Assembly: GCA_037975125.1 (NCBI GenBank)
Contig: CM075851.1
Location: forward strand, 74,503,487-74,567,486
Source: Latrodectus hesperus
Taxonomy: Eukaryota > Arthropoda > Arachnida > Araneae > Theridiidae
DNA: 64,000 bases
Direction: 5' to 3'
Below, piece after piece: positions 33,900 to 45,806 of this stretch. The notes beneath the pieces were generated by a model, which worked only from the letters and a program-made list of their open reading frames with translations, was not told where the DNA came from and did not search any database. The position numbers and the translations under genes are program-made. Position 1 is the first letter of the stretch; each line of letters begins with the position of its first letter.

Positions 33900-36800
33900 C
33901 ACTTAAGAAAAAAGTTTTAATGCTATATTTTTACATTTTATTTATTATATTTTTTAAAATAAAACACAGAAAGATTTCAGCAAATTATTATAGCCACTTA
34001 AGATTCAAATTCAGAAATGGAAAAATTAAATATTCCACTCACTTTTTTCTGAATATATATACTTCTTTTCTTATACTATTTGAGCTAATTATTATCTGAA
34101 GGAAAATATTACAGCCTCTTTTTTTACATAAGATCATCGCTACGAGTTTTTTTTTTTCTCCTCTATGGGGTTTCTACCCACTGCTACCCTATTATGAACT
34201 AACTTAGGGGGAAAAAGTTATTTTTATTATCACCTCCGAAGTTAAAGGAACACCTGGCTCACTTTCAAGTACTTTTCCCTTTTATTGATCCAGTTATGAG
34301 AAGGTAAGAGTAAGGAAAGGCCGTTATGAGAATGCCTAAAAATTGTTCTTCTTTCCCTATTAGATAATTCTATTTTTAATAGTTCACTCTTTTATTCAAG
34401 ACGAGATCCTTTATAATTCTTTTCTCTAAACAGCTCCGAACACGATGTATTTCATTTAATGTATGCCAAGAAGTTTAAGCAATTCTAAATAAAATTTTTC
34501 TTTCACCTTAGTTATGATTGGCAATGAGAATGATTGTCAAACTTTCCATCATTTTGAGCCAGAATGAGGAGAAAATAATTTTGTAATTGGTCTACAAGAT
34601 AGAATCAGATATCGAAACTGTAGATGATTATTTTATGTTTTAAATCTATTAGTGTATTGCTTACATATCCAAAACACAAACTATTTAGATTCATGTAAAT
34701 GTATAAATTTCTACTGCAATTTAATATAGATATTTTTATGACTAAATATTATTTTAGCAGAATTTCTTTAAGAATTTAGGAAGTATAAGCGATTTCAATA
34801 AGAGTATTACATATTTATACGAAAATTTAAAAAAGTTTCCTTTTACTTGAAGTAAAGAATGCACAACAGAAATTATTCTCTCTATGAAACTCTTAGAAAT
34901 TATTTAGAATGTAACAGCTAAATTGATGTTGAATAAATATAATAATCAAATTAGTGGTAGAATTAAACTCATTTATTCTATCTGTATATCTCAGGGCTTC
35001 ATCAAACTTTGTTTCTCTATATATTGAGAAATATGGAGGTATATGTTTGGATTTGGTTTTTAGTATTTGCATTTATAGATCAATACTCTAATAGCAATTA
35101 TTTATCACACTAAGAATCATTATTTGCAGGCTGATTTTGGATTTATCTTGAATTTCAATATAATACATATCTCAATATTGCAAAAATATATGCAATTAAA
35201 AAGAAATAAAACTAAGTCCTAACAAAAAGAAGCAAACATAGTCTAGATAATTAGTAGAAAATACTTGGTATGTTTATTGAATAATATAATTTTCGTATAT
35301 ATTTTCCCATTTCGATTGAAGTATAATTTAAAATTTCATTGTTTTGTTTGCATATATCAAATAATTTATTTAAAAAATATAAAATACAGGGGAAATTTAT
35401 TGAATAAATAATAAAGAAAAAAATTCATGAAAACCATTTCTTCCAGTTACCGGTATCCAAATATTAGTGATACATCGCTCTTCAATTAAATAAACATGCA
35501 CATTCGTAATTAGAAAGCCATTAAAAATTGACTAATCTTTCAAACTTTTAAAACCGCTAAGTTAATCAATGGTCTTTGTCTAAAGAAACAAACAGAAGTT
35601 GGCAGAATGCTTCAAAACTGCTGAAACAGTAAGAGGACAATGGGGCCATTCACTGATACATTTCATGAAATGAGAGGTGAATATTTGAAGTAACATAATA
35701 CACACAAATCAAATTTTATCCAGATCTCTAAAAAACTGTGCACTAAGAAATATCTTTTCCGACACAATGATTTATTTTCCAAGAAATTGATGAAATATTT
35801 AAATAAAAGTGCATTTAAGCATATCAAAAAATTATAAAACCTCTATAGGATTTGGCTCATCGTATTTCGATTACTAGTTTTGAATGTAAAATCCGATCTG
35901 AAAAAAAAATTTTTGTTGTAATGTTTTAAGTACACTGGTTTTATGGAAAACAAATCATCCCATACATCCTTGGTCAAAAGTGTACTCGAACATACGAACC
36001 TGTAACTGGAAAACAGAAGAGTGTTCATTCAGTTCATTTTCCGGTAAAATGTCTATAGAAAAATAGAATTAAATCAGAAATAAAAAATACTATTTCATTA
36101 AAGAAAAATAATTTAATCATTAGCAGATAACACAAACTATTTAAACAAATAATCTAGAATTGTGTACATATAAGAAATAAAAATGTTGTTCATAAAAGTA
36201 ACTATTAATTAAAATATAGTATTTAACAAAATTTCTGAACTGTTTTGCAGAAAACAGTTTTGTCTTTTCTAGTTCATTTTTTAATAAAAATGTCTTGCTC
36301 TGTTTGAAATTGATATATCATACATTTACTTTAAAAATTATTCCATATTTTTCTCTAAATATAAAAATATTTAATCGATTTCCTTTTTAAGTTTATAAAA
36401 ATAATTCCAAGAAATTTTTATTGTTTGATTTTTTATTACTTTTCAATCAGCTTGATGTATTTCATTTTTTTATAATGTATTTTGATTAATTATATCGATA
36501 ATTAATAAGTTAATTATTTTTAGTTTTATTTATGCATTTAAATTCGCGACATTTACAACTAAATGCAAGCATAAAATTATATATTTTTGTAGCATTCACA
36601 TTTCTCTAAATTAAAAGCGAATGTCACACAGGTATATAATTTTATCAAGCATAATGTTGAATGCTTATAAGTAATTAATTATAGGGATTTTTTTACTTTA
36701 TTTAAATGTTTATTTCTCTTAAGCTATGAGTCAGATGAAAAAGTTTGTTTTATATAAATTGAATGAAATATGGAAGTTCAGGAAATTTAACTTTAAGATT

Positions 36801-39800
36801 TTCTGTTGAAATTTTTAAATTTCTATTATAATATAAATTAATTTTTCCCTTATTACTTATTACCTCAGTACAAAACTTATAACCTATTTTGTGATAATTC
36901 GTATTTATATGGCATTCATTAAATTTGCTTCATTTTACTGAGCAGCTTATTTTCACTATATTATTTTGTCATAAAAAAGTATAGGAGTATCATCTTCTAC
37001 AAATTATAATAATGGGAAATAAATATAGTTATAAAATTTGCATATGAAATATTAAAAGTCTCCCTCCCTTTTCCCACCCTCACTCTCTTACACACACATA
37101 CAGAATGAAATTTCAGTGTAAAAATGTTTCTTGAGCGATTTACTGCATTTCATTGATGTAACTCTATTCTAATAATGGAATGTATTGAGAAATTCTATAT
37201 ACATCAGTATTTTTTCACAACCTGTTAAGTTAAAATATTCTGCATGATTAGATTCTCATATTTTCTGTCAAATAACGTAATCACAGACTGAAATTTCATC
37301 TTCTTTTGCAAGGTTCCCAATTAAAATGTAGAACATAATATCCCGACTGTGATAAACATTAATACATAGAATCCATCTAGAGCTTATCAACATCACGATT
37401 TCCAATTATATCAATATTAAACCAATTTTTTGTTACAAGCTTCAAAGTAAAGTTTTTTTCTCCAAACTTATTTTAAAATTTTTTAAATAAATAGTATATG
37501 TTTTTGTGTGCATATATATAGATTTTAACTCTATATACATGCACACAAATGCATACCAAAATACAGGCATACATTTAAATAAATAATTGCATTTGTTTGT
37601 TTAAATATATGCAAATTTAACTGAATACTTATGTCAGGAAAGAAAACGAGATCAAGTAAAAAAGTAAATCCTAGTTCTTGAAGTTATCATTTGATATGTA
37701 TATTCTATTTATCTGGTTACATCGCATGGAAAAATGAATTAATTTATATTGTTGCTTTCAAATAATTTTTACTACTGTCTTAAAAATAAAAAAAAATACT
37801 CTATCTGTTTCTTTGCTTTTTATATCTTTTTGTTAATCTGATGATGGAGTTTAGAAAAATGTAATAGCTTTAAAGGTGACTGCTTTTACTTATTTAGAAC
37901 ACTTGTGACTTATTTTTAAAATATGTGTTAGCTGGGATTTGTTCTTTTTCTTCAAAATTTTACAGTAATGAATGAACGTAAGGTTGTTATTAATTATAAA
38001 ACCAGAGGATTATATTTCGTTAAATAAACCTTCTCTCCAATGAGTTTCTAATTACAAGATATTTTTATAAGGCCATAATTTCACTTGTATTCAAAAGTCA
38101 TCGTAATATAGAAGAGAAATCAGTGTTGCTTATTTTATTCCCCCATTGTTTTGAAGTAATGATCTGTTTGGTTGAATAATTAGAGCTTCCTAATTCACAG
38201 AATATAAATAATAATTTGACGCCATGGTGAGTATTACGACTGGAAATTTCTCCTATGAAGGAAATTATTATATAATGGGCCTACTGATATTATATTGAAT
38301 TAAAAGTGTACATTGGGCCAGAAGAGAGGGTTTGGAATAATTTTCCAAACAAGAACTAATAATTATTAATGAAATATTAATAATGATTAATACTTATAAT
38401 GGAATAAAAAAGTGAATTAGCAAGCATTTATGTCATTTCTTGCATTTAAACAAAAGCCTGAATTGGGTAGTGAATGCGCTCATCATTGATTCAAATGAGC
38501 AGTAATATATTTTTCATATATATAATATTTAAAATATGTAACAAAGTGACACACATCCTTAGAACTTACTTAACTATTTATAAAAGGAAATATTTGTGAA
38601 AAAAATTCCCTACTTAAAAGCAAATATGTATGATAATTATTATTTTGAAGACTTATGTAATGTTTTTTGTTTCCAGAGTATGAATAAAAGCTGTTGAAAT
38701 CGTTCTCCTTCAATGCATTCCTACAGATCAGGCTGAATAACAGAGTAAGTTTCAACGAAAAGTAAAGACTGACAGGAAGACAGAAATAAACAGACGCATA
38801 TTGGCCTTGATTTATCTCGTGATTATAGATATTGAATACATTGCCATCATACGTATTAGAATAATCAAATTTATTGAAATGTATTTCCTTCGAGAAATTA
38901 AAATGAGGAAAACAACAAAATTATTCGATATTCAAAAAAGAGAAAATAGAAACTATTTTCTTCTTTAAAAAAGATCAATGAAAATTTCTTTTTCAAATCT
39001 TTTTTGGATGTTTTTAAAAATTCTTTTTGTTTTGTACACTTCTGTAATGTTGCACTTATGACATGTAAATTCCTTTTAAAAGAACCGAACTTTTCAATCT
39101 TTAATTACTTAATTTTGCGAATTCTTTTCAACTTTGCATCAGTAACTCATGCTGGGTGATCGAATAATGAGAGACAACTTCAATATGGTGTGGTATGTTC
39201 CTTAACAATATGACATACAATTATTGAACCAAGTTGAGCAACTTTTTCCTCACGGCCCGCATAAGGATTTCCCTGCTTGTAAGCAGAAATCGTCAAGAAA
39301 TATTATCCATATCAATGCATTTTTGAACTAAGATTCAAATCTTGAGACCGTGTTAGCTAGCCTATGCTAGAAAGATCTTCTGTGTCAAAATAGTTTTGTA
39401 TAACCACTGCAAGATAACTAGAGTTCTTATCCGCAAAAAACCATTTATTTATGGATAACAATTTATCATCTTGCAAAATCTGCATTTGAAATTATCAACA
39501 AGGGATAATAGCAAGTATCACTGTACTCTTGATCAGTCAAGGATCCTTGGTCAAGACCAAGGAATTTTGTTTGATTGCCAATAAATTTTGTTAGAACTTT
39601 GTTAATTAATGGCCTTCTATTAATACTGTCGGTCCTATTCTATTTTGAAATAAGTGAAAATTCATCCATCACGTATTTTTTTACAGTTTTATCCTATCAA
39701 GAATATAGTTCTATGTTTATTTATATTTGTGAGATATTGCAGATTTTTAATTAACTGAGTTTTGTTTCATCTAAAATCTTAAAAATCCTGTCAAAATAGT

Positions 39801-39866
39801 TGTTTTACAAAACAGAGTTTAAAATCACTGCAATACATTAAAATAAGAATAAATAATTTCTTTGAC
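33900..39866. other. AT-rich non-coding stretch
   Basis: No gene is recognised in about 6 kb. The only structure I can support is the inverted repeat at 37503-37549. Frames at 35843-36028 and 38570-38755 look like chance. Confidence 0.6.
37503..37549. repeat. 19-bp inverted repeat (hairpin)
   Basis: TTTGTGTGCATATATATAG (37503-37521) pairs with 37531-37549 with one mismatch across a 9-base loop. Confidence 0.8.
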
Positions 39867-40196
39867 ATTTGTATCTAATTATCTAGTAATGTCATTTTAA
39901 GTGATAGGACAACATATGTACTCGAATGTTTGCTCATATCTTTTAAAATATGATGCAAAAGCTTTAAAAATAAAGATCAGACAATATAAACTAAATAGAG
40001 AATAACATAAATTGATTACTTAAGTAAATAATTTTAATATTAATATTTAGTTATCTAATAATGTCATTTTGAATGATAGGACAGTCTATATACTCAAATT
40101 CCAGCTCATATATTTTAAAATATGCTGCAAAAACCTTAAAGACCAGACATCATAAACTAGACAAAGAGTAGCACAAAATGAATGACTTAAGTAAAA
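39867..40196. repeat. Diverged tandem duplication, about 160-170 bp per unit
   Basis: Two adjacent units, about 39867-40027 and 40043-40196, share the same series of phrases: TTATCTA(G/A)TAATGTCATTTT, GATAGGACA, GCTCATAT, TTTTAAAATATG(A/C)TGCAAAA, GA(T)CAGACA, ATAAACTA and GACTTAAGTAAA (ATTACTTAAGTAAA in the first). I estimate roughly 75-80% identity by eye. Neither unit has an open frame. Confidence 0.85.
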
Positions 40197-40337
40197 CCGT
40201 TAATTAAAAAACATAAATTTGTGACATTTTTATTAGTAGAAAAATATTTTCCCAAATTCCCAAACACAGCGTGTGATACGTCAAATTTTTCTAAATTCAC
40301 CAATGTGGTAATAGTTTTGTATGTTCTAATGGATGAA

Positions 40338-40464
<127 letters not shown>

Positions 40465-40759
40465 AGAAGCACATTAAAACAGTTTCTGAGATTATGTTAC
40501 AAAAGTTTCATCGTATTTCAGTATTAAAATTGATATATTGCACATATTTATATGCATGGTACTTATCAAAAGCCCACACTGATGGATCACAGCCCACATT
40601 TGACCTTGATAAATAGATAAAGAACATGCGTGGATTCTCAGGTAGGAGGTAGATATTAAAAATTCTTGTTTTGAGGACTTCGAACTTGATTTTTGGCTCT
40701 ATTAAAACAGACGAACTATAATATATAAGTATAACATACAGAAAACTTTCCAAATAGGT

Positions 40760-42557
40760 TTAGAATAGAAAAATTCCTTTTTTTCAGATCTTTTTCGTTT
40801 TTTGGAAAGTAAATACAGCAGATTAAGAATATACATTCAGCATCACGCAATATCAATTTGACATATTTTCTGCATCACAGAATGCGAACAAATAAGACAT
40901 TGAGTAATTGATATGAAAGTTTTAGAAAAATACATAATTGCTGTGCTTTTTTTTTTTTAACAATTATGAATAAAAAGTAAAATTTGTGTGGATATGCAAC
41001 AAAGTTATGTATTTATGTAATTTTATAATTTTAAAAATGTGATATTTTAAAAGGAGAAATGAATCCTATTTGGTCTCTTAAATGATTACGAATTTCACTA
41101 ATTAAAAGCATAGAAGGTTGTACATTTACTGAAGATTTTTCTGATATGTGTCAGGAATTTTTTCTAAAAATGCATTAGATGATATAGTAAGAATTACGAT
41201 GGCAAAAAGTTAATGACTTTTCTTTAAAAGTAATTTATTCAATAAATAAATTTTAATTGATAGAAGTTGACAAATTTTATATCACGAAGGGAACGAATTA
41301 TACATGAATTCTGAAAGATTTTCAAATTCTTAGAATATTTTACACAATAAAAACAAAAAAGCGGTATATTTAAAGCTTATTTTAATTATCTTATTAATTA
41401 TATTCTTAATATTAAAAATTATTGAACAAAATTAAAATTGCAAATTATATTTGATTAAAAATGTGACATCCAGTTACAAAAATAAATGTGTAAATTAATA
41501 TTATTTGAGGGATAATTTTAATCCTTTTAACGACACTAATTTTATTTCAGAAAATTCACTGACAAAATTAGTTTTATTTTAGGAATTTATAGAATTCTTT
41601 ATACGGTCGCATTCATTTTATTAATAAACAAACAATAATGCTAATTAATTTTAAAGAAATAGCTATCGATCTCGTTTAAAACTAAAATGTTGAGAATTTA
41701 TTTTTTAATAACGTAAAAATTTAATGCAGAATAATCAATGATAGTAAATAAATGATATAGAAGAATCAATGTAAGTCTCATACATAAATATTTAAAACTT
41801 AATGTATTATTTTACATCATGAACATCATTTGGGACTTTTCGAATTGAATGAAAAACCGGTTTCACGTCATTTCTTAAACAAGAAAACTGTTAATTTACG
41901 ATATTGAGAACTACTTATCAATTATTTTGCGAATGTAATAATGTCCCCGAGCACTTTTATCAGAACTTATTTGATTGTTTCGACTGTTTGAAGTAAACCC
42001 TCGAGTTCAATCAGCCCTCGTGCGCAAATGTAACCACCGCCTTGCGATTATCAAACGTAACACGACAAACATTTCGTTTGAGAATCTGTTAAACTCCATA
42101 CTCCATCATTAAGTTAAATTCTATTCCATGATATACTTCATGTTCATTTTTTTTTGTATCAAGTGATTTTAAAATAAGAAGAGGATATATTAAATAGAGA
42201 TAAAATTTGTGAATTGTTCTGCCCTTTCTCATCATTCTCTATATGATAGTTTAAACTTTTTATTTTAAATTTTATTCTAAATAAATCTCGTTTTCTTCAA
42301 TATTTTTAACTAGTTTTTGAATTGTTAAACTGCTATGAACTTTAGAGATATGATTAGAACTTTAAAGGCGGGAAAAAGTTTACATTTTTAGTTGTATTTA
42401 GAGTAAAAATGATGCGATTTTGATGAATAATTAAAATTTTTCATTTTAAATTAAAATTTGATTTCGTTAAATTTCGTTACGAAAACGATCCAATGTTCGT
42501 TAAAGTAGTAAAGAGTACATAACATAATTGCATATTCTAATAGCCTGTTTTTTTTAT

Positions 42558-42588
<31 letters not shown>

Positions 42589-43425
42589 TTGTTTTTTTTT
42601 TGTAAAATGTATTGAGGTATTTTGGTTATTTCACCAATTTTTTATATTCTTATAAATGATTTTAAAATCCCTGTAGATTAAATATACATAACAAAACTTA
42701 ATCAAAAATATTAAAAGTTTTTAAAGTGTCTTTCAACAAGAATTATCTTAATTGAAAATATTTTACGTACTGGTTACTCATGTTTAAAAATGTTTAATTA
42801 TATAAATAGCTGAAAATTTCTCATGATTTCAATTAATTATGTTATTTATCAATTATTTTGCTAAAATTATTGCATCAAATTAAAATTATTGTTTATTATT
42901 GTGTTATTGGGTTAAAAAGAAACTATTTTGTAACTTAACAATTATTTTAATTTTATAATAATTTTTTAGGATTTAATTAAATTAATTCTTTTTGGGATTT
43001 TAATTTTACATTTGCATAATTTTAATTTAAAAACAAATTTTTGGGATTTAATTGAATTTAAATCTTTTAGGATACCAATTTTACAATTCCATGAGATAAA
43101 TATTGGCTAAAATTATTCTTAACATAATTTTACATTACATTTTTCTCAGGCTTAAGGAAATTTTAAATTAAAAGGATGTATCTAGATCTAGACTTTTCAG
43201 TTGATAAAATTTTTTAACCAATCAAGCAATTTTTAATCAATAATTTTTTGAATTTATTTCATCTGTTGATTGCGTTTGAACAATTTATTACGTTTTAAAA
43301 TATTTTAAAGATAAAAATATAACACAATTATAATTAGGTATCTGAAATTTTATCCATGTTTTATATTTCAAACATATTTTTATCCTAATTTTCAAAATTT
43401 TGTTTTTTAACATACCCTAAATTTT
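40760..43425. other. AT-rich non-coding stretch
   Basis: No gene is recognised. A CpG-containing, GC-richer island of about 110 bases lies at 41985-42100, and a T-rich low-complexity run at 42547-42601. Confidence 0.55.
42547..42601. repeat. T-rich low-complexity run
   Basis: Runs of 5 to 11 T separated by single A or G bases. Confidence 0.95.
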
Positions 43426-43603
43426 GGTTGGTTTAGTAGTTTTTCGCTCAACATTCATTTTTTACGTATTAAAAAGGATTAATTAGACATTTTAAAGTTG
43501 ATTTTGAATCAGAACAAATATCAAACCACGAAGGGGGATTCGACTGACGAACTGTTGAACCAAAGATTGAGAAATAACCTTTCTGCAGACAATTCGGCTC
43601 GAA
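43426..43603 (-). mobile_element. Decayed copy of the 5.5-6.1 kb SINE family
   Basis: TTGGTTTAGTAGTTTTTCGCTC, GGATTAATTAGACATTTTAAAG, GGGGGATTCGACTGACGAAC, TGTTGAACCAAAG and CAATTCGGCTCGA follow the order of the SINE at 5937-6111. The B-box equivalent has changed. Confidence 0.7.
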
Positions 43604-43859
43604 CATGCTTTAAATGTTAGTAGATATGCTAAGTGTGTTAAGAAAAAGTAAAATAGTGTTTGTTTGCCGATTTTCACATGGTATACATATCTAATACACA
43701 AGCTATACATATTACACAAGGTAAGACATTTATTAAATAATTCTGACAGTTAAATTTATAAATAAGTAATTAAAAAAATTATATCTGATTTTTCTATATA
43801 CTTAGTGTTTCCTTACAATAAAATGTGGGAATATAGAATTTTAAAAACTGTACAAAATA

Positions 43860-43950
43860 TATTTCTGCCATTTTTTCTCTGCCATTTTCTATTCTGCCAT
43901 TCTTTTAACAAAAATAATTAATTAATAATTATTTTCTGCCATTTTTTAAC
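43860..43950. repeat. Short TTCTGCCATTTT direct repeats
   Basis: The phrase (T)TCTGCCATT(TT) occurs four times within 90 bases. The last two copies are each followed by TTAACAAAAA. Confidence 0.7.
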
Positions 43951-43959
43951 AAAAAATAA

Positions 43960-44868
43960 AAAAAGAATCAGTTAGGCAGTTTTATATACATAAAAAAAGG
44001 TTTCAAATCTCTGATGAAAATATCTCACATATGGATCTTTAAAATTTTATCTTTCCATTTTTCCTGTTCTATTTTATTGATAAAATTAAAGAAAGTGAAA
44101 GGGCTCTGTACAAAAAAAAGACCGATGGTTATCTCACAGTAGTTAATTGCACAGAATTTGGCTTTGAATCGAAACATTGTTACAACAACTTGGAAATGTT
44201 ACAGAAGTTTTGTGCTATCTGTTAATAGATAAGAATCAAATCTATGTTCTGATGAAACATTCCTATTTCGCTAAAAGTCAAAGAAAGATGTCATCTTTAT
44301 TTTGGAAAATGTGTATGATGATCATAATTATCTTTTTTCAATATGTACTGTAATGGTAATTTTGATCAAACGTGAGCTTTCGAAGCTAGATTCAAAACAG
44401 TATTTTTTACTTGTTTAAGCCCAACGATGTTATAATCAATCACTTTTTCTTATGAATAATATTTTTGTACAAATAAATATTTTATATTATAAAATTATCT
44501 TAAAACACGATTCCTTAATTTAAAATATATGAAGTATTTTGCCTTCTTGGCTCATATTCATGAGTGAGGAAATAACTAACGATTTAATTACATATTTTCA
44601 CCTGATACTTGTTTTAAATAACACATTAATTGATATTTAAGTAATCAAAATCAATAAATGTATTTTAGAGAAGATATCGAAATGCAAAATTTTATGCCGC
44701 TCTGCAATAAATGATGTTTAGTTAATATGTTATAACTATAAATCATGTTTATATAAGTTAACACTTTTAAATTAACTTCTGGACAAAAGTAAAGGCTTAT
44801 CACCTTTCTAGAAATTGATGTGAATGACTGTTGCGGTGATATATTAGTATCTAGCGATATCTTTTATT
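43960..44868. other. AT-rich non-coding stretch
   Basis: Nothing recognisable. Confidence 0.6.
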
Positions 44869-44881
44869 AAACAGTTAATTC

Positions 44882-45793
44882 CCTGGGGCCTGAGCAGCTA
44901 CCAGGCGCGTCGGCAGGTGGTGGATCGCCGAACGTCCTGTAGGAATGACAGGATAGCCTTGAATATAGAATCAGAGGCCGCGAACCTGCTCCCGTAAACC
45001 CTGGTGTTATGCGACACGTGCCTAGGGCTATTTGGCACCGCGGTAATGGTGTCTTAACGGAGCCTCTAGTTACCTGGCGAACTTCTAGAGCTTTTTTGCC
45101 TTGCCCAGTAACTCAGGGAATGCTGGGTGGACTGTTATATTACCTGAGCTTATTAATGGTTATCTTATAGCTGAAAAGACACAAGAAATAACAAACATTT
45201 CTGCATTTGCAGGTAAAGCCTCTGAAGTAGACTTTGCTGAAAAAGACAAGGGAACTCAGAGGCAATCTAGGGAAGGGGCAGCAATGAATCCTTCACAGGA
45301 GGTAGAAGTGGCATCCAAACCATGTTCTTCTGGTGAAAGTCAGGAAGCTATCGCTAGCATGATTGACTCTCTGAGCAGAATCATCTGTGGATCATCAGCG
45401 AGGATTGCCAATGAAATTCTAAGATGCTCTAGGCAGAAGATACGTTTAATCGTAGTCTTCATAACTGGGTACTATTATTTCAGAAAACACCTCCATAAAA
45501 TGGGACCGTTTCAGCATGACCTTATCTGCAGGAAATGTCATGCAAGAGGAAACGGTCAAGCATATCATTTACGAATGCAAGGCCCTTGCCCTCCCTAGAT
45601 TAACTTCTTTAGGCATCATCCATACTAGAGAGTTACACCTAGACTCTATTAAAGGGTTATCGGACTTTATTAGTAAAGTGGGTGACCTGAGCAACTGGAA
45701 CTAGGAAACATTGGGTTTGGAGTTAACAGTACAAAATGCTGATAAAAGCAGAGGTGCCCAATGACATACAAACCCAACTCTAAGAAGAAGAAG
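44882..45793 (+). mobile_element. Internally deleted non-LTR retrotransposon (LINE) with exact boundaries
   Basis: This 912-base element is flanked by a perfect 13-bp duplication, AAACAGTTAATTC, at 44869-44881 and 45794-45806. It ends in an (AAG)n tail, CCCAACTCTAAGAAGAAGAAG. The first 220 bases are a GC-rich leader resembling a LINE 5'UTR. Two coding-like pieces of a LINE follow, joined head to tail with the endonuclease, polymerase and most of ORF2 missing. Because the copy starts with what looks like a leader and ends with a tail and a clean duplication, it seems to have been inserted in this short form rather than truncated afterwards. It depends on enzymes from a full-length relative. 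The clade (R1/Jockey-like) is inferred from the C-terminal motif. Confidence 0.85.
45104..45704 (+). pseudogene. Fused ORF1-like / ORF2 C-terminal remnant of the deleted LINE
   Basis: The frame is open from about 45104 to 45598 but has no ATG at its beginning; the first in-frame ATG is at 45285. Its first 110 codons are hydrophilic and Ser/Glu/Lys-rich, like a LINE ORF1 N-terminus. From about 45435 it reads like the end of ORF2: IVVFITGYYYFRKHLHKMG, then a C-x2-C pair (CRKC). A one-base shift near 45542 moves the rest into the overlapping frame, where ETVKHIIYECKALALPRLTS supplies the His and Cys of the zinc motif, ending at the TAG after LSNWN. The ORF1-to-ORF2 switch near 45430 marks the internal deletion. 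It encodes no enzyme. Confidence 0.7.
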
Positions 45794-45806
45794 AAACAGT
45801 TAATTC

